A stretch of 62,645 nt of DNA from Paludibacterium yongneupense DSM 18731 (GCF_000422925.1 NZ_KE383960.1:1-62645); one strand, 5' to 3'. Numbered from the stretch's first letter, positions 8,348-18,022 are shown. Notes: a model not told the origin generated them from the letters alone. Made by a program: numbers and translations.

Positions 8348-9751
8348 TCAATCGGCCGACTTCAGCAGGATCTGCTGCACCTTGAGCGTGCTGAGGGCTT
8401 GCGACAACTGATAGTCCGTCTTCGGGTCGGCGATGACATTGCCTTCTGCATCACGCTGCGGCGCGCCGGTCTTGGGGGCCGGAGCCGCCTTCTTGACCGG
8501 AGCCGGGGCGGCGGTGTCGCCGTTCGGGTTGGCCAGGTGGTTTTCCAGATCCGACTCGCGGATGCGCAGCGCCTGCTCGGCGGCGGTGGTCAGCGTGCCG
8601 TCCTCCACCACGACGTCGGGGGTGATGCCCTTGGCCTGGATCGACCGCCCCTTGGGCGTGAAGTAACGCGCGGTGGTCAGCTTGATGCCGCCATCGTTGG
8701 ACAGGCGCAGGATGGATTGCACCGAGCCCTTGCCAAAGGTCTGCGTGCCGAGCAGGACCGCGCGCTTGCTGTCCTGCAGTGCGCCGGCCACGATTTCCGA
8801 CGCCGAAGCCGAACCGCCGTTGACCAGAACGACCAGCGGGACGGTATGCGCGGCCGCGGGCAGTGCCGACAGGGGATCGGTGACGCCGTCCATGGTGTAG
8901 TTGGCGCGGGTGGCGGTCAGGCGCATCTTGGAATCCGCGGTGCGGCCTTCGGTATAGACCACCAGCGCATCCTTCGGCAGGAAGGCCGCAGAGACCCCGA
9001 CCGCGCCGGTCAGCAGTCCGCCCGGGTTATCGCGCAGATCGAGCACCACCCCCTTGAGCGGAGCCTTGTTCTGCTTGTAGAGCGCGGCCAGCGACTCGGC
9101 CAGATTCTGCGAAGTGTGTTCCTGGAACTGGGTGATGCGCACGTAGCCGTAGCCGGGCTCCAGCAGCCTGGACTTCACGCTTTGCGTCTTGATGATGGCA
9201 CGGGTCAGCGTGATGATGATCGGCTTGCCCTCGTTCTTGCGTGCGATGGTCAGCGTGACGTGGGTGCCGGGTTTGCCGCGCATGCGTTTTACCGCATCGT
9301 TGAGGCTCAAGCCGCGCACCGGGGTGTCGTCGATCTTGACGATCAAGTCGCCGCTCTTGACGCCGCCTTTCTGGGCGGGCGTGTCTTCGATCGGGGCCAC
9401 CACTTTCACCAGCCCGTCTTCGGCGCCGATCTCTATGCCGAGGCCGCCGAATTCGCCTTGCGTACCTTCGCGCAGTTCTTTGAATTCGTCGGGATTCAGG
9501 TAGTCCGAATGCGGATCGAGGCCGGTCAACATGCCCTTGATCGCATCGTTGATCAACTTCTTGTCTTCGACGGGTTCGACATAATCCTGCTTGATACGGC
9601 CGAACACTTCGGCGAAGGTTCGCAGTTCGTTCAGCGGCAGGGGCGCGTTTGCGTCCTTATCGGCCAGGGCCTGGATACTGACGGTCAGTACGCCGCCGGC
9701 CAGGGCTCCGGCGACAATCAGGGCCAGCTTCTTGAAGCGTTGACTGCTCAT
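8348..9751 (-). CDS. ctpA: S41 family C-terminal processing peptidase
   Basis: A 467-residue envelope serine protease of the CtpA/Prc class. It has an N-terminal membrane or signal segment (residues 7-30), a PDZ domain at about 95-180 (GGLGIEIG onward) and an S41 core. The Ser-Lys dyad is visible: serine in NGGSASASEI and lysine in TFGKGSVQ. The C-terminal 70 residues are Ala/Pro-rich. Family members trim C-termini of periplasmic substrates, including cell-wall hydrolases and their regulators. It lies 27 bp after envC in the gpmI-envC-ctpA order seen in many beta- and gammaproteobacteria. Confidence 0.95.
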   Translation of the reverse strand: MSSQRFKKLALIVAGALAGGVLTVSIQALADKDANAPLPLNELRTFAEVFGRIKQDYVEPVEDKKLINDAIKGMLTGLDPHSDYLNPDEFKELREGTQGEFGGLGIEIGAEDGLVKVVAPIEDTPAQKGGVKSGDLIVKIDDTPVRGLSLNDAVKRMRGKPGTHVTLTIARKNEGKPIIITLTRAIIKTQSVKSRLLEPGYGYVRITQFQEHTSQNLAESLAALYKQNKAPLKGVVLDLRDNPGGLLTGAVGVSAAFLPKDALVVYTEGRTADSKMRLTATRANYTMDGVTDPLSALPAAAHTVPLVVLVNGGSASASEIVAGALQDSKRAVLLGTQTFGKGSVQSILRLSNDGGIKLTTARYFTPKGRSIQAKGITPDVVVEDGTLTTAAEQALRIRESDLENHLANPNGDTAAPAPVKKAAPAPKTGAPQRDAEGNVIADPKTDYQLSQALSTLKVQQILLKSAD

Positions 9752-9778
9752 TCTTTCTAAATCTCCGTGTTCCGGCGC

Positions 9779-11116
9779 TTAATGTGTCCAGGTTTGTGGA
9801 TTGATGGGTTTACCCAGATAACGGATTTCAAAGTACAGGCCAGCGTCGCCGCTGTCTAGCGCTCCGGTGTTGCCGAGTGTTTCTCCGGCGCGGACCTTGT
9901 CGCCGATTCCATGGCTCATGGTGCTCAGACCGGTATATACCGTCAGATAGTTCCCGCCATGATCAACTATGACAGCGTTGCCGAAACCGCGCAGCGCATC
10001 GGCATAGACAATATGGCCATCGGCCACGACATGCACGCCCTGACCGCGGGCCGTGCGGATGAACAAGCCTTTCCAGGTCGTTCCTTCGCTACGCATGGCG
10101 CCGAACTTGCCGGCGATCTCGCCTGCAACCGGCAGGCGCATATGCCCCTGCAGGCTGCGGAACGCGCGTCCGGCGGCGCTGGTGTCGGCGACGGTATCGA
10201 CGGTCTCGGGGGCGGCGGCGGGCTCTGCCACCGGCTGCTGCGCTTCCGCCGGCACCGGCTTGCCCTGTTTCTTCGCCTCCGCGGCAATTTTTCTGCGTCT
10301 GGCATTCTCGGCTATGGCCGCCGCCCGTGCGGCTTTCGCGGCCTTGCTGGCGGCCAGCCGTGCCTGGGCCGCTTTGCGGGCCGCTATTTCCTGCTGTCGC
10401 GCGATCTCGCGGTTGATCTGGGCGATCACATCGGTCAGATGCTTTTCATCCTGTTTCAGCTGACTCAGCTTCTGCTGGCGGTCCTGAATCTGGGAAGCGA
10501 TCTGCCCGAGTTTCTGTTCTGTGCTCGATTTGTCCTGCTGGAGCTGGGACTTTTCCTTCGACTTGCGGCTCGACAGGGTGTCCAGGCGTTCGATCTGCTG
10601 CTGCAGGGCATCGGACAGCTGGGCGAGCTGTTGCTGGCGCGTGTTCAGCTCGGTGATCAGCTGCTGCTGCGCGGCGACGATACGCTGGTAGTAGACCAGA
10701 TCGCGCGACGTCTGGTTCGGGTCGGTCGCATTGAGCATCAGCCGCATGGCATCGTGATTGCCATTCTTGTACTGGCTGGCCAGCATGCGCGCCACTTGCT
10801 GGCGTGCGCTGGCAATTTTCTGCCGCATCGCCTCGAGTTCGGCGCGCAACTCGGACAACTGACGGGTCGACGCCGTCTGCTTTTGTCCGAGGGCGGCGAT
10901 CATCTGGTCCGTTTTCGAGATGGCCTGCTGCGATTTGGCGATCGCCGTCTGGGCCTGCTTGCGCACGGCCTCCTTGGCGGCAATGTCCTTTTGCAGGGTG
11001 TCGATTTCCTGCCGCACCGACTGCAGGTTTTTCTGCTGCGGGGCCACGCTGAGCGAAGGCGCTGGCGCGGCCGAAGCCGCACCAGCCACCAGAGCTAACA
11101 AAAGTAGGAGTTTCAC
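9779..11116 (-). CDS. envC: EnvC-like murein hydrolase activator (degenerate M23/LytM domain)
   Basis: A 445-residue secreted protein with a signal peptide ending near AGAASA and a long coiled coil (about residues 30-270). A LytM/M23 domain lies at about 330-445. The metal ligands are lost: the usual HxxxD region reads TTWKGLFIR and the usual HLHFEIR reads GLYFEIR. This is the hallmark of EnvC-type activators, which switch on division amidases such as AmiC rather than cut peptidoglycan. The start is GTG, sharing GTGA with the gpmI stop codon, so translation is probably coupled. Confidence 0.92.
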   Translation of the reverse strand: MKLLLLLALVAGAASAAPAPSLSVAPQQKNLQSVRQEIDTLQKDIAAKEAVRKQAQTAIAKSQQAISKTDQMIAALGQKQTASTRQLSELRAELEAMRQKIASARQQVARMLASQYKNGNHDAMRLMLNATDPNQTSRDLVYYQRIVAAQQQLITELNTRQQQLAQLSDALQQQIERLDTLSSRKSKEKSQLQQDKSSTEQKLGQIASQIQDRQQKLSQLKQDEKHLTDVIAQINREIARQQEIAARKAAQARLAASKAAKAARAAAIAENARRRKIAAEAKKQGKPVPAEAQQPVAEPAAAPETVDTVADTSAAGRAFRSLQGHMRLPVAGEIAGKFGAMRSEGTTWKGLFIRTARGQGVHVVADGHIVYADALRGFGNAVIVDHGGNYLTVYTGLSTMSHGIGDKVRAGETLGNTGALDSGDAGLYFEIRYLGKPINPQTWTH

Positions 11117-12633
11117 TTGAATTGGATCAGCGATTCACCAGTCATTTCAGCGGGTTGCCCCAGCCCCATCATGGCGAGCAAGGACGGCGCGATATCCTTC
11201 AGCGCTCCGCCTTCGCGGATCGTGGCCTTGCGGCCGATGTAGAGGAAGGGCACGAGGTTGGTCGTGTGCTGCGTGTGCGGCTGCCCGTTCTCTGCATCGT
11301 ACATCTGCTCGCAGTTGCCGTGGTCGGCGGTGATCAGGACTTCGCCACCGGCGGCCAGCATGGCCGCAACGCACTTGCCGACGCATTCGTCCAGCGTTTC
11401 GACCGCCTTGATGGCGGCGTCGAGCATGCCGGTATGGCCGACCATGTCGCCGTTGGCGTAGTTGCAGATGATCGCGTTGTACTTGCGCGCGGCGATCGAC
11501 TCGAGGATGTGCGCGGTCACGACCGGCGCATTCATCTCGGGTTGCAGATCGTAGGTCGCGACCTTGGGCGAGGGGACCAGGATGCGGTCTTCACCCGGGT
11601 AGACCTGTTCCTCGCCACCGTTGAAGAAATAGGTGACGTGCGGGTACTTCTCGGTTTCGGCGATGCGCAGTTGCGTGAGCTTGAGCGAGGCCAGGTATTC
11701 GCCAAAGCCATTGCTGATTTTTTGCGGTTCGTAGGCGACCGGCTGCGGGAAGGCTTCGCCATAGTTGGTCAGCGTGGCGAAGTAGCCGAGCTTGGGCTGG
11801 CGGGCCTTGAAGCCGTCAAAAGCCGGGTCGGCCAGCGCGCTGACGAACTGGCGGGCGCGATCGGCGCGGAAGTTCATGAACAGCACAACGTCGCCGTCGG
11901 CCATGGGGGCCGATTCGCCGATGATGGTGGCTTTGACGAATTCGTCGTTTTCATCGCGTGCGTAGCCGGCGGCCAGCGCGTCGAGCCCGGTCGCGGCATG
12001 GTGGTCGGCCGTACCGTCGACCACCGCGCGGTAGGCGGTTTCGACCCGTTCCCAGCGTTTGTCCCGATCCATCGCGTAGTAGCGACCGGTGACCGTGGCC
12101 AGGCGGGCGCCAGGGCAAGCGGCGAGGACGGCGTCAAGGTTCTTCAGGTAGCGCTCGGCGCTGCGCGGCGGCGTGTCGCGACCATCGAGAAACGCGTGCA
12201 CCCGTATCTGGGACACGCCGCTGCGGTGGGCGGCGCGGACCAGGGCGAGAATGTGCGCTTCATGACTGTGCACCCCGCCGTCGGACAGCAGGCCCATGAC
12301 GTGCAGCGTGTGGCCCTTGGCCTTGGCGAAGGCCGTGGCGAAGGTCGGGTTGCTGTCGAAGCGGTCTTCTTCGATATCGATATCGATGCGGCTGATGTCC
12401 TGCTGCACGATGCGGCCGGCACCGATGTTCAGGTGGCCGACCTCGGAATTGCCGAACTGGCCGGTCGGCAGACCGACCTGGCGCTCGGACGCGCTGATCT
12501 GGCCGAGGGCGTAATCGCGCGCGAGCCGGTCCCAGTTGGGGGTGCGGGCGTTACGCACCGCGTTGTTGTCGTCTTCGGAACGGCAACCGACACCGTCAAG
12601 AATCAGGAGCAGGACTGGAGTATTATTGGGCAT
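11113..12633 (-). CDS. gpmI: 2,3-bisphosphoglycerate-independent phosphoglycerate mutase
   Basis: A 506-residue alkaline-phosphatase-superfamily mutase interconverting 3- and 2-phosphoglycerate with two Mn ions. The N-terminal metal motif LLILDGVG and the phospho-acceptor serine in QFGNSEVGHLNIGAGR are present, as are the C-terminal metal motifs NYANGDMVGHTG and LITADHGNCEQM. It heads the gpmI-envC-ctpA operon and diverges from the ArsR-type gene. Confidence 0.97.
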   Translation of the reverse strand: MPNNTPVLLLILDGVGCRSEDDNNAVRNARTPNWDRLARDYALGQISASERQVGLPTGQFGNSEVGHLNIGAGRIVQQDISRIDIDIEEDRFDSNPTFATAFAKAKGHTLHVMGLLSDGGVHSHEAHILALVRAAHRSGVSQIRVHAFLDGRDTPPRSAERYLKNLDAVLAACPGARLATVTGRYYAMDRDKRWERVETAYRAVVDGTADHHAATGLDALAAGYARDENDEFVKATIIGESAPMADGDVVLFMNFRADRARQFVSALADPAFDGFKARQPKLGYFATLTNYGEAFPQPVAYEPQKISNGFGEYLASLKLTQLRIAETEKYPHVTYFFNGGEEQVYPGEDRILVPSPKVATYDLQPEMNAPVVTAHILESIAARKYNAIICNYANGDMVGHTGMLDAAIKAVETLDECVGKCVAAMLAAGGEVLITADHGNCEQMYDAENGQPHTQHTTNLVPFLYIGRKATIREGGALKDIAPSLLAMMGLGQPAEMTGESLIQFK

Positions 12634-12688
12634 ATTATGTGCAATCAGAATATTAGAAATTCTTGATGGTTCGTAATCTTATGTATTA

Positions 12689-12717
12689 GTATTGTACCGT
12701 ATTCCGAGCAATACAAT
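12689..12717. promoter_or_regulatory. Inverted repeat in the gpmI/ArsR divergent promoter
   Basis: Overlapping 6-bp inverted repeats, GTATTG...CAATAC and ATTGTA...TACAAT, span 12689-12717. TACAAT (12712-12717) could also be a -10 element for the ArsR-type gene, whose start lies 20 bp on. This would suit an autoregulatory operator. Binding is inferred from position and symmetry only. Confidence 0.35.
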
Positions 12718-12737
12718 GACTACCTTGGGAGCCCGCC

Positions 12738-13034
12738 TTGCTTTTCACCGACGATCAGATCGAGCAGACATCTAGGGCCATGAAAGCCATGTCGCACCCG
12801 CTTCGCCTCAAGATCATCTCCGTCTTGGCGGATCAGGAGGTCAGCGTGCAGGATATCGTTGAGCAGGTCGGCACTTCGCAAAGCAATATATCCCAGCATC
12901 TGGCCATCATGCGCGATAAAGGGGTGCTGCGCACCCGCAAGGATGCCAACCGGGTTTTCTACCGGGTCGGCGATATACGCACGCTGGCCGTTCTCAAGAT
13001 GATGCGCGAAGTGTTCTGCGGTTTCGGCGAGTAG
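12738..13034 (+). CDS. ArsR-family winged-helix regulator
   Basis: A 98-residue DNA-binding protein. The ArsR/SmtB winged helix is clear: MSHPLRLKIISVLADQEVSV, then recognition helix TSQSNISQHLAIMRDKG and wing VLRTRKDANRVFYRVG. The metal-binding ELCVCDL-type motif of arsenic sensors is absent and the only cysteine is near the C-terminus, so it is probably not a classic metal sensor. The start is TTG with GGGAG six bases ahead; an internal ATG at 12780 would cut the first helix. Targets may be itself and gpmI, from position alone. Confidence 0.85.
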   Translation: MLFTDDQIEQTSRAMKAMSHPLRLKIISVLADQEVSVQDIVEQVGTSQSNISQHLAIMRDKGVLRTRKDANRVFYRVGDIRTLAVLKMMREVFCGFGE

Positions 13035-13071
13035 CCGCGCTGGTGCGCGCCGGTTAAGGCCGCGCTTCCTC

Positions 13072-14427
13072 TCAGAAGGGCAACTCGTCCTGCTTGCCAG
13101 GGCGGTGGTCGACGATGGCGTCGGTCTGTCCTTCCGCAAGATGCAATTGGACTCTTTCCCCCTGTCTCAGTTCTTGCGGCGATTTGGCCGCCTGTCCGTT
13201 CGCCTTGCGCACGATGGCGTAGCCGCGCGCGAGAACGGCGTTCGGGTTCATGGCTTCCAGCGAGGCGCCGAGGCGGTGAAGCTCATGCTGGCGCCGTTCT
13301 ATCAGCCGCGCCATCGCCTGCTGCAGCCTGGCTTCGGCCTCTTCGATGCGGCGCTGGCCGGTCCCTGCGTGCGGGCGCTGTCCGCGCAGGCGGCTGGCGG
13401 CCAGCTGCAAGGCCCAGCGGCGCTGCGAAAACACGGCGCCGATACGCGCTTCGAGTTGCATGGCGGCCTGGCCGAGGCGTTGCGCCTGGAAGGTCAGCCT
13501 CTCTCCCGGATGTTTGAGCCGGCGCGATAGAAAATCCAGCCGCTGCGCCTTGTCGGTCAGCAAGCGCGACAGGGCTCGCTCCAGCCCGCGCCTGGCCTGA
13601 TCGAGCTGACCTTGCAGGTGTTCGCGCTTGGGGGACACCATCTCGGCAGCCGCCGTGGGCGTCGGTGCGCGGCGGTCTGCGACGAAGTCGCAGATGGTGA
13701 AGTCGGTTTCATGCCCGACGCCGCTGACGACCGGGATGGGGCAGGCCACGATGGCCCGGGCGACGATTTCTTCGTTGAAGGACCACAGGTCTTCGATGCT
13801 GCCGCCGCCGCGGCAGACGATCAGGACGTCGGTCTCGCGGCGGCGCGCGGCCAGATCGATGGCTGCCGCGATTCGTTGCGCGGCGCCTTCGCCTTGAACC
13901 GGGGTGGGGTAGAGAATGACTTCGATACCGGGCATGCGCCTGCGCAAGGTCGTTGCCACATCGCGCAATGCGGCGGCGGCGGGCGAGGTGACGATGCCTA
14001 CCCGTGCGGGATGGCCGGGGAGCTCCCGCTTGCGGGCTTCCTCGAAGAGTCCTTCGGACGCCAGCTTTGCCTTCAGCCGTTCGAACGCCTCGTACAAGCG
14101 GCCCAGCCCGGCGGAGCGCATCGATTCCACATTGATCTGATACTCGCCACGCGCCTCGTACAACGTGACGAGGCCCTTGAGTTCGACCTGCATTCCATCC
14201 TGCGGGCGGAAGGCCAGGTGAGAGACCCGTTGCCGGAACATGACGCAACGTATCTGGGCGCTGCCATCCTTGAGCGAGAAGTAGGCGTGGCCTGAAGCGG
14301 CAAGCGTCAGATTTGAAATCTCGCCTCCGATCCAGCGCGGCGGGAGGCCGTTTTCCAGCAGTTCGCGCGTCATTCTGTTCAGGGTGGAGACGCTGATTAC
14401 GTCATCGGGCGAGGCATTAAAAAGCAT
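13072..14427 (-). CDS. xseA: Exodeoxyribonuclease VII large subunit
   Basis: The large subunit of ExoVII, which degrades single-stranded DNA from both ends. An OB-fold (residues about 10-110, with WIGGEISNLTLAASGHAYFSLKD) precedes the catalytic domain, containing GIVTSPAAAALRD, CRGGGSIEDLWSFNEE and SGVGHETDFTICDFVADRRAPTP in separate segments. A coiled coil and short C-terminal domain follow. The ATG at 14427 gives 451 residues, close to E. coli (456). A TTG at 14487 would add 20 residues and has a poor ribosome-binding site. The small subunit xseB is not in this window. Confidence 0.95.
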   Translation of the reverse strand: MLFNASPDDVISVSTLNRMTRELLENGLPPRWIGGEISNLTLAASGHAYFSLKDGSAQIRCVMFRQRVSHLAFRPQDGMQVELKGLVTLYEARGEYQINVESMRSAGLGRLYEAFERLKAKLASEGLFEEARKRELPGHPARVGIVTSPAAAALRDVATTLRRRMPGIEVILYPTPVQGEGAAQRIAAAIDLAARRRETDVLIVCRGGGSIEDLWSFNEEIVARAIVACPIPVVSGVGHETDFTICDFVADRRAPTPTAAAEMVSPKREHLQGQLDQARRGLERALSRLLTDKAQRLDFLSRRLKHPGERLTFQAQRLGQAAMQLEARIGAVFSQRRWALQLAASRLRGQRPHAGTGQRRIEEAEARLQQAMARLIERRQHELHRLGASLEAMNPNAVLARGYAIVRKANGQAAKSPQELRQGERVQLHLAEGQTDAIVDHRPGKQDELPF

Positions 14428-14734
14428 GGCTGTCAAGTCATCCACAGCGCCGGACGGGCACGGCGCCGAATGTAAATTGTTGGACAATTTCCGTTTATGT
14501 TAGGACTTAAAACGAATATAAGCCTTACATATCAGCAAGTTAAAATAAATACCTAAAGCGGGGTCTTGTGATCAGACGCTCAAAATGCCGTTCGTTGTCA
14601 ATGGTTTTTTAAATCTTATCAACAGTGTTATCCACAGCCCATGTCGATGGGGGGCAGCCGCACCGCCATTGTAACAGCGTGCCGCGCACGGGTTGCGGCC
14701 GGAGTGGGGGAGGATGGCATGGCAGGCGCAAAAA
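14428..14734. other. Gene-free stretch upstream of xseA with a DnaA-box 9-mer
   Basis: This AT-rich gap holds the xseA promoter region. It contains a perfect DnaA-box 9-mer TTATCCACA at 14628-14636, directly after TTATCAACAG, and a one-mismatch copy TCATCCACA at 14438-14446. The surroundings weakly resemble the repeats at 55.6-56.6 kb. I see no credible ORF or RNA gene. Confidence 0.5.
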
Positions 14735-14760
14735 AACCGGAGGGACGTGTCCCTCCGGTT
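14735..14760 (-). terminator. Rho-independent terminator of adhE
   Basis: On the minus strand, AACCGGAGGGA pairs perfectly with TCCCTCCGGTT across a 4-nt loop and runs straight into T6. It lies 31 bases past the adhE stop codon. Confidence 0.93.
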
Positions 14761-14790
14761 GTTGCAGCGTAACCGCGTGGCGGTCGAGGC

Positions 14791-17442
14791 TTAGTGCTTT
14801 TTACCCTTGGTTTCGGCCTTGGCGACAGCCTTGGCTTCGTCCTTGCGCAGGTGGGCCTCGATGTACGGACGGCCGTAGTAGCTGTCGAGCAGCAGCTGCT
14901 TCAGTTCCGAGATCAGCGGGTAGCGCGGGTTGGCGCCGGTGCACTGGTCATCGAACGCTTCCACGGCCAGTGCATCGACCTTGGCCAGGAAGTCGGCTTC
15001 GGATACGCCGGCATCGCGGATCGATGCCGGGATGTCCAGCTCCTTCTTCACCGCGTCGACCCAGGCGATCAGGTTTTCCAGCTTGTCGTTATCCGACTTG
15101 CCGCCGAGTTTCAGGTAATCGGCGACTTCGGCGTAACGGCACAGCGCTTGCGGACGCGAGTACTGACTGAACGCGGCCTGCTTGGTCGGGGTGTCAGTGC
15201 CGTTGAAGCGCATCACGTTGCTGATCAGCAGCGCATTGGCCAGACCGTGCGGAATGTGGAATTCCGCGCCCAGCTTGTGCGCCATCGAGTGGCAGATGCC
15301 GAGGAAGGCGTTGGCAAAGGCGATACCGGCGATGGTGGCGCCGTTGTGCACCTTCTCGCGTGCGACCGGGTCCTTGGCGCCGTTCTTGTACGACGACGGC
15401 AGGTAGTCCTTGAGCAGCTCCAGAGCCTTCAGTGCCTGGCCGTCGCTGTACTCGTTGGCGAGTACCGAAACGTAGGCTTCCAGCGCGTGGGTCACGGCGT
15501 CGACGCCGCCAAAGGCGGTCAGCGACTTCGGCATGTTCATCACCAGGTTGGCATCGATGATGGCCATGTTCGGCGTCAGCTCGTAGTCGGCGATCGGATA
15601 CTTGGCGCCGGTCACCTCGTCGGTCACGACGGCGAACGGAGTCACTTCCGAGCCGGTGCCCGAGGTGGTCGGGATCGCGATCAGTTCGGCCTTGATACCC
15701 ATCTTCGGGAACTTGTAGATACGCTTGCGGATGTCCATGAAACGCAGCGCCAAGTCTTCGAACGCGACTTCCGGGTGTTCGTACATGACCCAGATGATCT
15801 TGGCTGCATCCATCGGCGAACCGCCGCCAAGGGCAACGATGACGTCCGGTTTGAAGCGGTTGGCGACTTCCACGCCGCGGCGAACGATCGCCAGCGTCGG
15901 ATCGGCTTCGACTTCGTAGAACACTTCGACTTCAATGTTCAGTTTTTTCAGCGTCGATACGACTTCATCGACGTAACCGTTCTTGAACAGGAAACCGTCG
16001 GTAACGACCAGAGCGCGCTTCTTGCCTTCGAGTTCTTCCAGGGCGATCGGCAGGCAGCCGCGACGGAAATAGATCGACTTCGGAAGTTTATGCCACAGCA
16101 TGTTTTCAGCCCGCTTTGCTACCGTTTTCTTGTTGATCAGATGCTTCGGACCTACGTTCTCGGAGATCGAGTTGCCGCCCCAGGAACCGCAGCCCAGCGT
16201 CAGCGACGGTGCCAGCTTGAAGTTGTACAGGTCGCCGATGGCGCCTTGCGAAGCCGGCATATTGATCAGGATACGCGCGGTCTTCATCTTGTCGCCGAAG
16301 ACGGCGATACGTTCTTTTTGCTGGTCCTGATCGGTGTAGAGCACCGAGGTATGGCCGATGCCGCCCAGCGCAACCAGTTTTTCGGCAGTCACCACGGCCG
16401 CCTCGAAGTTCGCCGCGCGGTACATGGCGAGCGTCGGGGACAGTTTTTCGTGTGCGAACGCTTCGGACTCGTCGGCATCCTTGACTTCGCCGATCAGAAC
16501 GCGCGTGGTCGGCGGAACCGTAATCCCTGCCATTTCGGCGATGCGTACTGCGGATTGGCCGACGATGTCGGCGTTCAGGTTGCCATTGATCAGCAGCACC
16601 TTGCGTACGGCTTCGGCTTGCTTGGCATCGAGCACATAACCACCGTGCGAGTGGAAACGTTCCTTCACTTCATCGAAGATCGAATCGACGATGATGACGG
16701 ATTGTTCCGAGGCGCAGACCACGCCGTTGTCGAAGGTCTTCGACATCAGGATGGAGGCGACTGCGCGCTTGATGTCGGCGGTTTCGTCGATAACGACCGG
16801 GGTGTTGCCGGCGCCAACGCCGATAGCCGGTTTACCGGAGGAGTAGGCGGCCTTGACCATGCCCGGACCGCCGGTAGCCAGAATCAGATTGATGTCGGGG
16901 TGACGCATCAGCGCGTTCGACAGTTCGACCGTCGGCTCGTCGATCCAGCCGACGATGTCTTTCGGCGCACCGGCGGCAACGGCCGCGTTCAGTACGACGC
17001 GTGCCGCCTGGCAGGTGGCGTTCTTTGCGCGCGGGTGCGGGCTGAAGATGATCGCGTTGCGGGTCTTCAGTGCGATCAGCGCCTTGAAGATCGCGGTCGA
17101 GGTCGGGTTGGTGGTCGGTACGATGCCGCACAGAATCCCGATCGGCTCGGCAACGGTCAGGGTGCCGAAGGTGACATCCTCTTCGATGATGCCGCAGGTC
17201 TTCTCATCTTTGTACTTGTTGTAGATGTACTCGGATGCGAAGTGGTTCTTGGTCACTTTGTCTTCGACGATACCCATGCGGGTTTCTTCGGCAGCCAATT
17301 GTGCCAGCGGAATACGTGCGTCGGCTGCGGCAAGGGCGGCGGCGCGGAAGATTGCGTCCACTTTTTCCTGGCTGAAACCGGCGTACACCTTCTGGGCCGC
17401 TTTGACGCGGGCGACCAGTTCGTTAAGTTGCTGACTATCCAT
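14791..17442 (-). CDS. adhE: Bifunctional acetaldehyde-CoA/alcohol dehydrogenase
   Basis: An 883-residue AdhE that reduces acetyl-CoA to acetaldehyde and then ethanol using two NADH, the main redox outlet of mixed-acid fermentation. The N-terminal aldehyde dehydrogenase half (about 1-440) has its catalytic cysteine in NGVVCASEQS. The C-terminal iron-dependent alcohol dehydrogenase half (about 460-870) shows GGGSPMDAAK and the metal-binding histidines in GICHSMAHKLGAEFHIPHG. The ATG at 17442 follows GGAG by ten bases. It lies next to ptsG but is separated by 580 bp and a terminator, so it is a separate unit. Confidence 0.97.
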   Translation of the reverse strand: MDSQQLNELVARVKAAQKVYAGFSQEKVDAIFRAAALAAADARIPLAQLAAEETRMGIVEDKVTKNHFASEYIYNKYKDEKTCGIIEEDVTFGTLTVAEPIGILCGIVPTTNPTSTAIFKALIALKTRNAIIFSPHPRAKNATCQAARVVLNAAVAAGAPKDIVGWIDEPTVELSNALMRHPDINLILATGGPGMVKAAYSSGKPAIGVGAGNTPVVIDETADIKRAVASILMSKTFDNGVVCASEQSVIIVDSIFDEVKERFHSHGGYVLDAKQAEAVRKVLLINGNLNADIVGQSAVRIAEMAGITVPPTTRVLIGEVKDADESEAFAHEKLSPTLAMYRAANFEAAVVTAEKLVALGGIGHTSVLYTDQDQQKERIAVFGDKMKTARILINMPASQGAIGDLYNFKLAPSLTLGCGSWGGNSISENVGPKHLINKKTVAKRAENMLWHKLPKSIYFRRGCLPIALEELEGKKRALVVTDGFLFKNGYVDEVVSTLKKLNIEVEVFYEVEADPTLAIVRRGVEVANRFKPDVIVALGGGSPMDAAKIIWVMYEHPEVAFEDLALRFMDIRKRIYKFPKMGIKAELIAIPTTSGTGSEVTPFAVVTDEVTGAKYPIADYELTPNMAIIDANLVMNMPKSLTAFGGVDAVTHALEAYVSVLANEYSDGQALKALELLKDYLPSSYKNGAKDPVAREKVHNGATIAGIAFANAFLGICHSMAHKLGAEFHIPHGLANALLISNVMRFNGTDTPTKQAAFSQYSRPQALCRYAEVADYLKLGGKSDNDKLENLIAWVDAVKKELDIPASIRDAGVSEADFLAKVDALAVEAFDDQCTGANPRYPLISELKQLLLDSYYGRPYIEAHLRKDEAKAVAKAETKGKKH

Positions 17443-17965
17443 TACTGCAATTCTCCAAGATGGGGGAAATTCTTTCTTCAACCGCGGCTCGGTCGGCCAA
17501 CTTCGTTATCGCTCTTGCGCGGGGGTTTTACCAGCCAGTCGCGCCTGAGGTAAGCAAGTCCGAGTCTTCGCGGAATCGGTGATCCGTCCGGATGTCGCCC
17601 GTGTCATCGTGGCGGCATCTGCCTATTCGTGTTGCCAGCCATGCTGGCTTGGGGTGTCGCAAATTAACAGTGTGATACGGCTTGGACAGTGCTTTGTCCG
17701 GGATCCGGCGGGCTACGCGCAACCTGATGTCTTGTCCAGGTCGGGAACCTCGGCCGATCAGCCGCTTCGAGTCGTGCGCCGATTCGCTCACGATCATCGG
17801 GGGAAGCCATTTTTCGGTTTCGATACGTATCCTATATCGAATTCGAAAATTTTACTTTGCTAATTGTCAGAGATTTTTGTGCGACGATTTGCCGAAAAAG
17901 CCTGGCAGCGTCTGTTCCGGCCCGGCAGCCGTGCGTGCCGCGCACGACCCGGCCTGCCGAAACAA
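17443..17965. other. Long gene-free region upstream of adhE
   Basis: Over 520 bp with no credible gene; the open frames lack family features. It presumably holds the adhE promoter and a long leader. An AT-rich block near 17815-17870 contains several short palindromes (GATACGTATC, TCGAATTCGA) and could hold promoter elements. I found no TTGAT-N4-ATCAA site here, although adhE is oxygen-controlled in many bacteria. Confidence 0.45.
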
Positions 17966-17993
17966 GGTCGGCAAGCCCGAAGGCTTGCCGACC
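17966..17993 (-). terminator. Terminator of the ptsG operon
   Basis: On the minus strand, GGTCGGCAAGCC pairs perfectly with GGCTTGCCGACC around a stable TTCG tetraloop. It is followed by TTGTTTC, and starts 30 bases past the ptsG stop. Confidence 0.88.
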
Positions 17994-18022
17994 CGTGCAT
18001 CAGTTGATCAAGGTTGCCGGAC

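Noticed and set aside
9779-11116. EnvC-like protein as an active M23 endopeptidase
   Set aside because: The zinc ligands of the LytM domain are replaced, so an activator role fits better.
17528-17797. An 89-codon minus-strand frame upstream of adhE
   Set aside because: No recognisable domain or good ribosome-binding site, and the composition looks like chance.
18004-18011. TTGATCAA near the ptsG stop, considered as an FNR site
   Set aside because: It lacks the 4-bp spacer between half-sites and lies downstream of the gene, next to a terminator.
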